From contig NBAZ01000004.1 in the NCBI GenBank assembly GCA_002794735.1, forward strand, positions 310,001-374,000: a DNA stretch of 64,000 nt. The letters run 5' to 3'. A program made the translations under genes and the position numbers. The number at the start of each line of letters is the position of its first letter. The stretch's first letter is position 1. The notes under the pieces were generated by a model. The model did not search any database. It was not told the origin of the DNA and saw nothing but the letters and a program-made list of their open reading frames with translations. This document shows, one piece after another, positions 25,701 through 37,159 of this stretch. Origin of the DNA: Pyrrhoderma lamaoense (taxonomy: Eukaryota > Basidiomycota > Agaricomycetes > Hymenochaetales > Hymenochaetaceae).

Positions 25701-26292
25701 AGCTTATTGTTTTTTGATATTCGCGCATGGGTGGAGGCAACCAACACCAACATGGAGAGAAAAAAAGAGTAGTAGAGATAATAATGTAACAGATCTATAT
25801 TATCGTAACTGATGACGAGATCGACGAGGACAGATTTACAGGCCAGCAAGTCGTCCATGACAGTCGTCAACGGCCGAATGTGATGGCGACGACGACGAAG
25901 GAACATAGTGGAGTGCTGTTTTTGTACTGCTATGAGACGCTGTGAGGCTGTGGATGGACTGGAGGCGTTCCTTGGATCATCTCCTTGCCGACACTGATAC
26001 TTCATCCATCCACTCTCGTCCTCGATGACGACCGCGCCGGACCCCGACAACAGACCCTTGCAACCCATTCTTATTTCTAGATGTTCAATAACGGAAGTCC
26101 CGCAGATGCTCTGGCAACCGGACTGTATACGATCTTACTTGTCTTAGCCTCCGCATATATACTTAAACGCAACCTTCTTTCTGTTGCCCTCTCTCTTGTG
26201 TGTCTGTCTGTGTCTGTGCTGTGCTGTTCTCTTTGTTTCCACCCTCTCTTCCCTTTTATCCTCAATAGCTGGGCTTCTTTTCGCATATAAAC
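22704..26292. other. Gene-poor block of about 3.6 kb
   Basis: No gene could be assembled. Frames are short and without known motifs; examples are 24824-25051 (+) and 23876-24073 (-). No terminal repeats or transposon motifs were seen. The final part, about 26080-26292, is the pyrimidine-rich leader or promoter of the next gene. A minus-strand ATG-started frame within the block is listed separately. Confidence 0.5.
25634..26068 (-). CDS. Doubtful ORF of 144 codons, divergent from the Ser/Pro-rich gene
   Basis: An uninterrupted ATG-started frame, MGCKGLLSGSGAVVIEDESG..., with a polar, basic first two thirds (FLRRRRHHIRPL) and one hydrophobic stretch near residues 100-118. It stands 225 bases from the start of the + strand gene. 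It is more GC-rich than the block around it at its 5' end. It has no recognisable domain and could easily be chance or upstream regulatory DNA. Listed only because it begins with ATG and is the longest frame in the block. Confidence 0.15.
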   Translation of the reverse strand: MGCKGLLSGSGAVVIEDESGWMKYQCRQGDDPRNASSPSTASQRLIAVQKQHSTMFLRRRRHHIRPLTTVMDDLLACKSVLVDLVISYDNIDLLHYYLYYSFFLSMLVLVASTHARISKNNKLIQNHVYSCAAVIFLPIFLPLA

Positions 26293-27431
26293 ATGCCTCT
26301 CTCTCAGTCTCAAGCCCCACTTCCTTCATTCGTTGAACTTATGGAATCTCTTGGTTTTGCTGCGGACTCAAAACTACCTCAACAATCCTCTGACCACGAA
26401 GAAATGTGTTCCATCTCTCGTTCTCCATCAGCCTCTCCACCACCACCATCCGCTCAGAATTCGGAATTGACCACACAAGTAAAACGTGAAGGCTCGCCTA
26501 CAATCATAGTATCGCAGTATGACAGTAGTGGTCGTGAGACTGCGAATGAAAGCAGCGGCTTCAAAAGACGAGCAAGTGCAGGAAATATAAAAGCTGCGCG
26601 CTTTTCTCCGTATCTGTCGGCTGTGAGTGTTTTTAGCATAAAACTTGGACTTATGCATCCCTTTGCATATATTGAGCTCTTTATTTTTATTAACAAAAAA
26701 ACCAAATTAATCATTTCAATATAGTCACGTCGCGGAAGCACCTCCTCCACGTCCTCGTCCCTATCCGACACGCAGCGCGACTCGAAGGTATGTAATTTAT
26801 CCGATATGTTTCAATGCTGCAAGGGCTGATCGAATCTCTTCTTGTCTCGCACCTTTCTTCACAAACTGTTCTAATTCATCAGACCACACCTTCTTCACGT
26901 CGTTCCTCAGTGGAAGACAGTTCTCCTCCAGTACCACCTCTCCCAGTCCGTCGAGCTCACGGAGCAAATCCGGAACGTCTTAGAGTAACAGCCGTAGCAT
27001 ATACTCCGATCTCCTCTTTCGCCCGCCGACGGTCTCCACAAGCGTCACCAACCAGTCCTGATTTCACACAACCTCGTGCACGTAGCACGTCAAATGAACT
27101 CCCTTCACCTGTGATGCTTCCGACGCTTCCACCGTTGCTGGCCGAAAGCTTTGCTGCGTATTCATTTCCCTCGGCTTCGAATGAGGGCCGTAGCAGGATG
27201 AAGAGTAATCATCGTCGTCATCATCGTGGTGGAAGCAATAGTAGCAGTATAAGCAGTACGAGTAGTAGTGGTGGCCGTTCGTCACGCAACTCGGAGCGCC
27301 GAAGTCAATCACGATCGCCGGTGCCTAGCCCAATGGAGTTGGATACAGAAAACAATAGGTTAATCGTGAAACATCACCAAGCTGGCCTCAGGATATCTTC
27401 GTTTCATCGACAGGTGGCTCCAATCGCCTAG
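26293..27431 (+). CDS. Ser/Pro/Arg-rich protein of unknown function (313 residues)
   Basis: Three exons: 26293-26622, 26725-26787 and 26883-27431. All joins are in phase 0 with GTGAGT and GTATGT donors. The protein starts MPLSQSQAPLPSFVELMESL, a short amphipathic segment. It then becomes disordered and Ser-rich, with several R-R-x-S or R-x-x-S sites (FKRRASAG, SRRGSTSS, SSRRSSVED, FARRRSPQ) suited to basophilic kinases. A His/Arg/Ser-rich run (NHRRHHRGGSNSSS) precedes a conserved-looking C-terminus, NNRLIVKHHQAGLRISSFHR. I do not recognise a family. A regulatory or scaffold role is possible, but that is inference from composition only. Confidence 0.75.
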
Positions 27432-28710
27432 CATTGATATCCTCACCTCTTCTGCATCTTTCCAGTGTTACTCATTTATTTGTGCTCTTTAGCTCTTTTC
27501 TTCTCATCTTTTCCGATTGTTCTTTTTGGTTCATATCCGTTGCTATAAACACACACTTCATATAGCGTTTTTTCCCATGCGCTTCCTCCCTTATATCTCT
27601 TATTTTGATTGCATTTTTATCCCCCAATCATCCCGATTACTACCTTTCCCCCCTGTTTGCATCCGGTTCTATATCTCTTTTTATATCGTCATCTTCAACC
27701 AACTCTTCTCGCCGTTGCTCAGCTATCTATTATTGGAAAATATTTATTTTTCAATCTTGCTTGACTCCTTTTTGACTGGCATTCAATTATTCTTTTCCCT
27801 TCTTCCATTCCTCTAAATCTCTATTATATAACCATATCCGGTTCACACTTTCCCTTTGGCTTCATAAGACCGTGTCTTTTCATAAACCATTACCTGTCAT
27901 TACCAGAGTTCCTTCTACCTTTCTTTTGTTTCATATTTTTCTCTTTTCAATTTATTGTTTTCTTCTTCTCTTTTCTTCGTGTTCACCCCTCCTCTTTTTT
28001 TAAATTCTTACTTCTTGTTTATGAAGGGGAAGGGGAAGTCTTTTTACTACTGTCTGATATATCCAATTGTTAAACTATATCTAACCTCCCAAGTCCAATA
28101 TTTTTCTTGTACCATAGAAGGTTCCTATTTTCAACTCACAAATAGCATTGCACACATACGCACACTTTGTCGTATCTCAAAACTCTCTTAACCTTCGTCC
28201 AACTTTATCTCATACCTTCTATATTAGAAAGACGCAAGAAAAATTGAGAAAATTGTTTGAAACCAATCTATCATACCAAACCGCTATATATATTGAGTGA
28301 CAGACTTCATATCGAGTTAATAAATGATGATACAAATTGAGTGAAAGAAAAGGGGGAAAGGGGGCGAAACACATGTCATTGTTGTCAGGTATCCGTAAAT
28401 GGCTTGGTCGGTGAAATGTTATGTGTTAATATCGTTAGATGATGTCTAATAGGTGCGTCACTAAGCGCGTATATTTCATACAGTTATGAAGGTATTGCAC
28501 ATATTGAATGAAACCAGGCGCTCAGATTTCCCATATCAAGGAGAGATGTGTTCCTTAATTTGATTCTGAAAGGAGGTGCAGTTGCCTGGTATGAGGTTCT
28601 ATGGACAAAATCCATACATCAAATTGGAGAGGGTGGATGGTAGTTAGGTTATGTCAGCCCCCAGACTTGAAGTGAGTAAGAAGAGGAGAAGGTGGGGTTG
28701 GTTCGGTTAT
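27432..28710. other. Intergenic between two convergent 3' ends
   Basis: No gene seen. The stretch is T-rich on the + strand at 27430-28030, giving spurious hydrophobic frames such as 27517-27816. It should hold the 3' UTRs of the Ser/Pro-rich gene and of the G-patch gene. Confidence 0.5.
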
Positions 28711-30587
28711 GTTAATCGTGTGCTTCTTCATCTTCTCCAGGGCAATTACTATCAAGATCCGCCTTATCACTGTACTGAGTACCACACCAAAAGCAATAGT
28801 GATATTCATGGCGCAAGTAGCTAAGGACGCGCCCTAGCCTGTCGCGAGCCTGTATGTTGCAGCGTGGTGGTTATAGTTGTAGAAGGGCGTTGTAGTGGTT
28901 ACACACAATATTGTAGGCCCATGCAAATTCCAGGATACGGTACCGGATCCGGAGATAAAGAGGCAACGCAAAGAGATGTGTATAACAACGAGATTAAGAT
29001 TAATCAATGAATGAGGAAGGAAAATTAAAGATTGAGTTACATAACACATAAAGAAATCATACGGTGACAAACTTACATTTAGCATTAAGAAAGACCGTGC
29101 CTCGTCTACAGCTTCGTCGGATAGCGACAGCGGGAGCGATTTGGCTTTCCTGGGTTGTTCTGTCTCCTTTGCAGCAATGCTATCTCCGTTGCCCGTCCTA
29201 TGAGTGACTATAGTATCCTCCTCGTCATCCTCATCTGGTGCTAGATCTGAAACTGGTTGCAGAGCATCTAGCTGCATCTGTTTCCGTAAGCGTTCACTTT
29301 CTGCTTGCTCATATTTGAGCTTGTCAACAGGATTATGAGGCTGAATTATTGCTTGATCAGGAGAAGCGAAACCCGCAAGCTGGTTCAACGAATCGGAGAG
29401 AACTTCCAGCAGTTCGGGCGGGAGTTCCGTGAGATCATTCGGGTCAAGCGATAGGATGTTGAACTGTAGTAAAGGCAACATAAAACTCGTGTTAGAAAAA
29501 GGTACATACATAGTGATATCAGAATATTGAGCAAAAAAGGAATAAGCCGAGTATCCCGACCAGCAACAAGCAACAGATAATCTACTGTTGATGATTGCAG
29601 GCTTAACGGAGCTCGGACAAGAATGTTGGACCACAACAGCCACACTTGATCGATTTCTGGTTTCCATCCCTCTCCGTCGTATTTCCCGAAAAGATATGAA
29701 AGGACATTACAAGTCAGAAAGGAGAAAGAGAATATAGAAAAAATGTTGCCAGAGACCGGAATCAAATAAAAAAACTGCATGCAATAAACTCTATACTCGC
29801 CTCAACACCAGCTTTTTCGTCAAGAGAAAGAAGGGTTCTTCTAGCAGAAGACAACCGCCCAGTAGCACGACGTTCTTCGAACGCTTCACGCGTTCGATTT
29901 CTAAATGTATCCTTACTGACTTGTTCATCAAGACGAGCAGCCTTGGCAGCACGTTCCAGGGTTCCAGGAGAACTTGCCCGTTTCCCAAGACCAACCCCTT
30001 TCTTTCCTATATTTCAAAAAGCCAAGGAATTGTTCATGAGTTCACTCTGTATCGCGACATAGCATATACTCACCTTCCCAAGTTTCGATATCCAACGGGA
30101 CTGTCCTATGCTTAGGATCCAGGTCCTCTTCATCAGAAGTCTTGCCCTCATATTTAGACGAGATCCCCGATAACGTGACAGAGCTACTATGAAGTTCAGA
30201 AGCAGCAGGAAAACTGGCTTTAGCTTCGACTTCGGTGTTCCTGTCTCCATCCCTGGTACTATGGCCACCACTATCCTTATTTCCAAGTGACTCTCCAGGC
30301 TTAAAGCCCATACGTAGCATCATCTTCATTGCCTTGTTTTGTTTCCCATGTTCCTCTTCCTCTTCTTTAGCACGTTCGAACAGGCTGCGTTTAAGTCCCT
30401 CTTCACGGGCCTCTAATTCGCGTTCGCGTCTACTCTTTATTCTATTCTGTTTATTCTTGACCTCTGCTTGTTTTAATGCCTGCTTTCGGCGCTCGCTATA
30501 CGTTTGTGATTTCGCAGAGCTTGATGCTTCCTCAGTTGCGAACAAGAATTTATCTGAAAGATAGTCGTCCTCATCGTCACTCGCCAT
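28711..30587 (-). CDS. G-patch and DUF4187 protein (GPATCH11-like)
   Basis: RNA-associated protein of the GPATCH11 family; G-patch proteins typically activate DEAH helicases. It starts at 30587 with MASDDEDDYLSDKFLF, the acidic N-terminus normal for the family, then a Lys/Arg/Glu-rich coiled coil (residues about 28-90). The G-patch (MMLRMGFKPGESLG ... PLDIETWEG joined to KKGVGLGK) is interrupted by about 65 extra residues after ESLG. The C-terminal DUF4187 motif is HYCFWCGTQYSDKADLDSNC. The stop TAA is at 28711-28713. The exon ending ...LDEKAGVE is followed by GCGAGT, so the intron at about 29810-29467 is best read as GC-AG, in phase 0, joining to FNILSLDPND. The last intron, after SFLMLN, joins to ARDRLGRVLSYLR. 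No break seen. Confidence 0.87.
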
Positions 30588-30921
30588 GAAAGAAATCGCG
30601 CGTCATAACGGAGAACTCTAGATTTGTAACGTCACGGTCAAGATCACCGAAGCTAATCTTTAGTTCCGTTTAGAAAACAACCTTATTTCTTTAATTTCTT
30701 AATTTCTCTCACTGTAAGTGGTTGCGTATATATGGCATTACATTTTGTCCAAACGCCAACTACAGACATATGAACTACGATTGAGCCAATGAACACGGCC
30801 CAAGGGCGACCGAAGAATAATAAAAATTGACGGATCGTAAGAATCACTCTCATATGGAGGAAGAGAAGCGGTTATTTATAGGAATGGAGAAAAATACACG
30901 CATACTAAAGCAGCGTTTTAT

Positions 30922-32224
30922 TTACGCAGCTGCTCCTTCACCTGCGCCTGCATCCTCTGCAGGACCATTATCTTCACCTTCAGCTTCTTCAGCAGGGAGG
31001 TTCACTGCAACCTTGATTGCGATTTGTCTAGCTTCTTTGCCAGTACCAATTTCCTTGCCTTGGAGAGCCTCCATTGCAGCCTGCTGCTGAGTCTCGTCTT
31101 CCAACTCAACGAAGCCATAACCTTTACTCTTCCTCGGATGTCCCCATCGGCGACGAACAACACGAGCGGATTTGACGGAAAAGTTTGCATCAGTGAACAG
31201 AGCACTGAGGCCTTCATCGTCTAAAGAGAAAGGTAGATTGGCAACGAAAAGTGTTGTCTTGGATTGCTCGCCGCTGGGTTCCTCACCAGCATTGCGACGT
31301 GGTTTGGGTGTACGCTTGGGTTTAGGTGCTTTCTTCTTCTCACCCTCACCTCCAGAGGCAGCCTCAGCCTCCCCAGAGGTGGTACCCTCAGCCGCAGCTT
31401 CCTTGCTCTTCTTGAATTTCTTCTGTGAATTATAATAATGAAGAATTAGTATCAAACCACACAAGTATATGTAGGTAAAGCATGACTTACGAAAGTCTTC
31501 TTCTTTTTCTTCTTGGGCTTATTCTCACCGTTTGCCTCGGTGGACGCAGCAGGCTTTTCGGCTTCACCATTTGCTTCAGCCTCGGTGACTTCACCTGGGA
31601 CAGCCTTTGTACCACGACGTCCGTAGCGTCTCTTAAACCTCTTTTCGGACCGATCCTTCTCCTTCTCCTCGAGTGGTTTTGCGCGCTCGACAATTGCGTT
31701 GCGCGACTTTTCGCCAACCTTGAATTCAGTCCCATTCAGAGCATCAATGGCCTTCTGGGCGGCATCGTCAGTCTTAACTGCGACGAAACCATAGCCAGCG
31801 GAACGAAAACCGGTTGGGGACTTGTAAAAGCGACGCTGAATGACCTCATGCGCGAGTCTATATATGAACAGAGCGCGAATGCAGAGATTTAATTAAAGAA
31901 ATAGCAAAGAATAGTGATAAAACTGTTTTTAGTGGTTCTATTGGATAAAACGGTAAATGGTGGCGTACATATCACTTTCGACGACGCTGAAGAACTTGCG
32001 GAGGTCGTCATTTGTAACAGAGTAGTCGAGATTGCCCACGAATATCTGCGCATAAATAGAGGGTGAGTGAATGTGGTTACGCGATGAAACGTGGCAGGGC
32101 AATGGGGAATGAAATTGAGAGAAAAAAGCCACCAACGAACCTTGATGCCGGGCATATCGTCCACTTTCTGGGCGACCGGTTGAGCCCCATCTTGCTGAGG
32201 TTGGGTGGCAGGAGCGTCGGTCAT
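30922..32224 (-). CDS. RNA-binding protein with two RRM domains
   Basis: Starts MTDAPATQPQQDGAQPVAQK at 32224. RRM1 is split over exons: IFVGNLDYSVTNDDLRKFF (RNP2-like, start of domain), then SAGYGFVAVKTDDAAQKAI (RNP1). A basic linker (KRFKRRYGRRGTK) and an acidic/Ala-rich segment with KKKKKKTF lead to RRM2: TTLFVANLPFSLDDEGLSAL, then KSKGYGFVELEDE. It ends in an acidic Ala/Glu/Gly-rich tail. RNP1 and RNP2 aromatics are present in both domains. The specific RNA target and a named orthologue cannot be given from sequence. Introns are short; the one after KKTF uses GTAAGT. It sits head-to-head with the GH128 gene, about 800 bases between starts. Confidence 0.88.
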
Positions 32225-33023
32225 ATTGAACGGTGTAAGGAAAAGCGGTGGTTGATGAACGTTAACCTTTACGGAATCTTGAAGCTTGACAAAAGGTTGA
32301 AGAGAGACAGGACGCGCAAGAGGAAGGACTATAAGGCCCCTCGGCTATGGCCCACGCGTCTACCACGCCACCGTTGATCAGTCAATTGATATTGTTGCCA
32401 TGCCCTGCCATTACAACAAAAGCAGCGTGTACAAGTCTACGATGGAATAAAAAATGCACAAATGCAGCACACCCGCGCGCACCTCTTGCAACTCCCTTTA
32501 TTATTACGAGTTGGAAAGAAGTACGTACAATGAGGGGCCTGCATCCCATTAAAAGAACTCGGGTGAGCACGTGAGCGAATAAACGGCCGCAGTGCGCTTA
32601 CATGTAACCTCTCGCGAGCACACATCACAAGAGTACTGAAATTCCACATCGACCCATCGACCGCTCACAAATCGGTTGCGGTGATTTCAGGCCCCGAGGG
32701 ATACCTGAATGGGGGATATACCTCCAGAAATGGGGGTCTTGATACCGCCAAGGGATTAGCCAAGCTGTTTATTTAGACTCCGACTAAAAATATATAGCTC
32801 CTCCTTTTCTCGCGTCCTCATTGCTTTTTACTCGTCAACGTTCACGTTCTTCCTTCCCTTCCTTCACACTCCCTCCATCCGACTTTGCGCTTACCCGCCA
32901 CTTTGCCCAGTCCAGACGCTCTTTTGCTCAACACTCTCTTTCCTCAATACTGACTATTTCCATACTCCTCTCATATATACTCTCTTGTTCTCACATTTGC
33001 TCCATTTTTCCGTCCCAGCAAAT
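32225..33023. promoter_or_regulatory. Divergent promoter region of the RRM gene and the GH128 gene
   Basis: About 800 bases between two divergent starts. The part at 32820-33020 is strongly pyrimidine-rich on the + strand, a common feature before fungal start codons. No defined element was identified. Confidence 0.45.
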
Positions 33024-34359
33024 ATGGCTGTAGGCAAACTCGTAAACTTTTTTGCTCTCTCCTCCCTTGCAGTCCTCGTCTGCAATCTTGGTGTCACTCC
33101 AGTAACCGCTTTGTCGGCTCATGGCGCTCACATGCACAGACGTGATCTTACTCACGGTGCAGTTGCAAAACGCTCACGCGGAAAGCGGGATAACAGCAAG
33201 CGTTGCAAAACTCGTTCGTCTACTGCGGTCGAGTCTTCAACTGCTGCAGCTGCCCCCTCATCTACAGATACTCCCGCTGCTACGACTACTCAAGCACAGG
33301 CTTCAACTTCCGTTTCTGTCTCTACTTCCACTTCCGCCGCCCCTGCTGCATCTTCTTCTTCTATATCTTCCGGCTCTGGCGGCAAGATCGGTATTGCATG
33401 GGGTGGAGGAACTACAAGTCAGTTGGATGGTCTTTTGACTAGCAACGTCAAATAGTATGTTACATTCATTATATACTATAAGTATTGAGAAAATCTTATG
33501 CTAAATCATGTTTTTCCAATTTAGCATCTACACCTGGTCGGAGACTTGCCCCGAGTCAAGCCTTCTATGTTGTCCCATGCTTTGGGGTGACGATGAGGAC
33601 AGAATCAACAGGTTCACCTCCACTGTCGTCGAAGGTTATGCTACCTGTGCTATGGGTTTCAATGAGTATGTCTATATACATTATCTTATCACAACTTATC
33701 TAATACGTTTTGGTTAGAATTAATGAAGCTGGGCAATCCAACATGGATGCTACCACTGCTGCACAGAAATACAAGCAGTACATCACTCCTCTCAAGGAGA
33801 AGGGTTACAACATGTTAATTGCTCCTGTCACCTCTTCTGAACCTAAAGGCTTCGACATTATGATTGATTTCATGAACCAATGCAGTGACTGCCAGGTAAT
33901 TTGAAACTTATTTGATGCTTTGATCTGAGGCTCATTTCTATTTATCTGCTAGATCGATGTTATGCCGGTTCACTACTACGGTACCAGTGCAGATGATATG
34001 ATTACCTACATCGAAAAATGGTACAACCAATTCAAGTTACCTATCATGATCACCGAGTTTGCTTGCCAGGTATGTGGTTTTCTTCTTATGTGTTGTTCCG
34101 AAGCTAACATTTTTCTTATATCAATTAGAACTACAACACTGCTTATGAGAACAATGGTCAACAGTGCAGCGAAAGTCAAGTTTGGGAGTTCTACAAGAAG
34201 ATTATCCAGTTCGCCGAAAGTACCGATTACGTCATCGGTGTCTTCCCCTTCGGGTTCCTCACTAGCATGTCCGGAGTCAATGAACTCGACAGGATGATGT
34301 CCACTGACTACACGTTGACTTCTCTTGGAGCATCTGTCGTCAACCTCTCCTTTCAGTAA
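33024..34359 (+). CDS. Secreted glycoside hydrolase family 128 (Asl1-like beta-1,3-glucanase)
   Basis: Predicted cell-wall or extracellular beta-1,3-glucan hydrolase. I chose ATG 33024 because it gives a clean signal peptide (MAVGKLVNFFALSSLAVLVC..., cleavage near TALSA); ATG 32985 would put 13 polar residues in front. A dibasic-rich segment (KRSRGKR) and a long Ser/Thr/Ala linker, likely O-glycosylated, lead to the catalytic domain: KIGIAWGGG, YIYTWSETCPES, AMGFNE joined to INEAGQSNMDATTAA (acid/base Glu in NE), DVMPVHYYG and LPIMITEFACQ (nucleophile Glu in TEF). The end is IGVFPFGFLTSMSGVNELDR...SLGASVVNLSFQ. Both catalytic Glu residues are present. Four to five short introns; stop at 34357-34359. 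Confidence 0.9.
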
Positions 34360-34800
34360 ATAATGACGGACAACTTTTCAACTCATTCAATGAAGGATTG
34401 AAGTATATGGAAGACATGAATTGCACTTCTCGTGATATATACCCTTTATCTACCGCTTTTTTTTCACTTTACATTACACTACAAAATTTTTCCTTTGGTT
34501 TCGGTTCTTCATTTTATATTCTCCTGATAATTTGGTATCAGTCCGGATTGCGCCGTCCGACCTGTGGAAGGGTGGAAGAGTACTGATTTGAATACCTCGT
34601 AGTACTTCACGCAGAGCGTAGTCGTATAGTTAAACATCTTCGTTTGCAATGAATTTGGCACATCATTTAAGCACCCAGCGCGCTTAAATCTTATCGCGAA
34701 CCAGTCTGAGATTAAGAATGTGTTTAAGGGAAAAAGCTTGTGTAATACCTCTGGCTCAACCCGAGCTTGCTGCTAGACCCAGTCACAAGGAATTATCATT
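34360..34800. promoter_or_regulatory. Intergenic: GH128 3' end and AhpD-like gene promoter
   Basis: About 440 bases in tandem orientation. No ORF of note and no clear element. Confidence 0.4.
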
Positions 34801-37159
34801 ATGTCGTCTGTTAAGCTATCGCCTGTTCTAAAGCAACTACTTCAGCAACGTCATCCTCAATCATTTGCAAGTCCACCTAAACAGCTACTCAATCAAGTTT
34901 TGGAACGTACACGTGCAGAAGCGAAGCAGCATGGTGCATTGAACGGATGGCTTGTCCTATCGGTGATTTTCATTCTGTCTTCCCATGAACTTCCTTACTC
35001 CCTTTTGTTGAATGGGTGATGACAATGGTTTCGCTGACTTTTAATTTTTTCTAAACTTGTTTTCCCTTTCAAAACTGCTTCTATCATAACTTCTTCGTCG
35101 CCCCTCGGGTTCTTTGGGGGTTGGTCGGCCGTTCGATTGACTGATCGAGGGATGTCCTGAATAATATCTTAAACTGCTCACATGCACAATAGACTTGTAC
35201 ACTATTGACAGCAAACACACCCGCAGCAGTAGGCGATCTCTATCGGTTTGCAACAAGAAATGACAAGACGCAGACACGGTTGGAGCTTCCTGTTGCTGTG
35301 GATGTCGCTGCGAAGATGCGTGAAGCCGCACTTAAGAGTTCCATTTTCGTTGGAGTGCCTAGAGTGAGTAAGTCTGTTTGAAGAGGGGTGGAGGACACCA
35401 GATACTAAGATGGGAGTGTGTGTAACACGGAATCTAGTTTGATAACATATTCTTTGCGTTTATAGACTATATTGGCTATGGCTGCGATGACGGAGGCTTT
35501 TGAAGATGATGTGAAGGGCGGGTTGAGGAAGGAATCGCATAGGTTAGTTCAAAGTTGAACAAACTGATCCTTTTTTGAGAGGTTAACTGACGTTAAGCTT
35601 CTTTGTTGATAACCTATAATCAATCAATCGTGACTGATTGACTTACTGACTGATTATTTGGACACACAGAGTAGTAACCCCAGCGAATGTTGACGAGTTT
35701 ATCAACAAAGGACATGCATTGTGGAATAATATATATGAGCCTCATGCCAAGAAGCTATACAACAAGCTTGGTTCATATCATCCTGATTTCATTAGTACGT
35801 ATCTACGCTTTACGAATTTTATTTATTATCTTTATTCTATTGTTATCTATGCTGTCGAGCATCACGGAATAAGACCCTTTTCCCCTCTCTCTCTCCTGGG
35901 ATCAAACTAAACTTTTTCTGAAAATTAAGTATGAATGCGTCCTTGTATTTTGTTTCTTGTTCTGGTTCTTGACAAACCATAATCGTCCTGATTTACCTTT
36001 TTTTCCCTCCTTTTCCCTGACGCGATTTTTGATTGTAACTGTGTTGCCGTCATTAATAACTACATGCACATTACAACTCTTTTGCCTTTATATGGTGTTT
36101 ATGTTCTCCGTCGTCAAAGCTTCTATCCGTATTTCCTTTTTGGACTTAGGCATCCCTTGTCCTTTGGTTCTGCCTACTTCTCTGCGGTCCTAGTTCTGGC
36201 CCCCCCCTCCTCCCTTCCTTGCACCGCCGCTTGCATCTCTTCATCACCGATCATTATATTCTCCACTAACCTTTCCCTCCTTCTCTTCCCCTTTCTAACT
36301 GTTTCTACCTCTATCTATCCCTTATTTTCTTAAAGTTCCCTTTTGTCTTCGCGTCGATCAATGATCGTTATGGTTATTTGACGGTGGACCTGCATAAACA
36401 AACAAGTCAGGATCGAGATCCGTGGGGGACCCTCACTACCTACTTACCTCTCTTTGCCCCGCCCTTCTTCCTTTCATCTCTTTAGCCCTCCTTCCTTCTT
36501 TCGCATAGCTTGATTGGCTCCGCGGAAATTACTCTTGTTGTGATTTTCTCTTTATCTTTATCCCAATTTTTATTTGTTTGTTTGTTATTTTCTCTTTTTT
36601 TTTCTCTTGCTCTTTGATCTCTTTTCTCTCTTTTCCGTGATGTTACCATACTAGTCCTTTACTCTTTCTTATTCTCTTTCTACTCGCTTTCCCGTTATCG
36701 TCTCTAACCTCGTCGTTGTTGTTCTACTATCCGTTTCTCCTCCGCTACTATCCTTTTTTTCTCATCAATCTGATGTGTTAATCAAATTTTCTTCAATGAT
36801 TTTCTACTATAGCTTTTATCATACAAGCATACGGAGTTGTACTCTCACCCTTCGCCTACCCACCATCTCCTTCAGGGTCCGTAGCTAAAGACAAGGTAGA
36901 ACAAGGAGATCTCTCGCGTACGCTCGGTTCAATCGTCGGTACCGCGTGTCTGAGAGCGGAGACACACGTAGGTCCGCAATTGACGAGCCATGTGTTCGGG
37001 TTACTCAAGGCTCGTGTTACGGAGCCTAACCTTAGTGAGGAGGATAGATGGCTCAGCAGTGATGAGGGTGCTGAGTGGGTCGTTCGTAGTGTGGATAGGA
37101 TTTATGATGTTGCTCGTGGTGGTGTCGAAGAAGGAGCGGAGAAGATGGCGAAGTTGTGA
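34801..37159 (+). CDS. AhpD-like (carboxymuconolactone decarboxylase fold) protein
   Basis: All-helical AhpD-like protein; fungal members are mostly uncharacterised and often mitochondrial or peroxisomal. Exon 1 (34801-34962) encodes MSSVKLSPVLKQLLQQRHPQ...GALNGWLVLS, exon 2 (35193-35363) TCTLLTANTPAAVGDLYRFA...SSIFVGVPR. Later exons encode TILAMAAMTEAFEDD..., VVTPANVDEFINKGHALWNN...PDFI, and, after a 1018-base intron (35795-36812), TFIIQAYGVVLSPFAYPP...EKMAKL with the stop at 37157-37159. All joins keep phase. No CxxC peroxidase motif of bacterial AhpD is visible, so peroxidatic activity is doubtful. The first-intron donor is a weak GTGATT. About 270 residues in total. Confidence 0.78.
35795..36812 (+). 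other. Unusually long pyrimidine-rich intron (1018 bases)
   Basis: It begins GTACGT after the codon for Ile in HPDFI and ends CTATAG before CTTTTATC. The phase (1) matches on both sides and the protein continues sensibly. Most introns in the window are under 100 bases. Nearly the whole intron is T/C-rich on the + strand, including a C-run at about 36200-36206. The 89-codon frame at 36064-36333 is a product of this bias. An embedded transcript, promoter or uncalled exon is possible but not visible. Confidence 0.75.

Noticed and set aside
27517..28191. Hydrophobic + frames downstream of the Ser/Pro-rich gene
   Set aside because: Generated by T-rich 3' UTR and intergenic DNA.
36064..36333. 89-codon + frame inside the long AhpD intron
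   Set aside because: It follows from the T/C bias of the intron, has no flanking splice-compatible exon and would break the AhpD frame.
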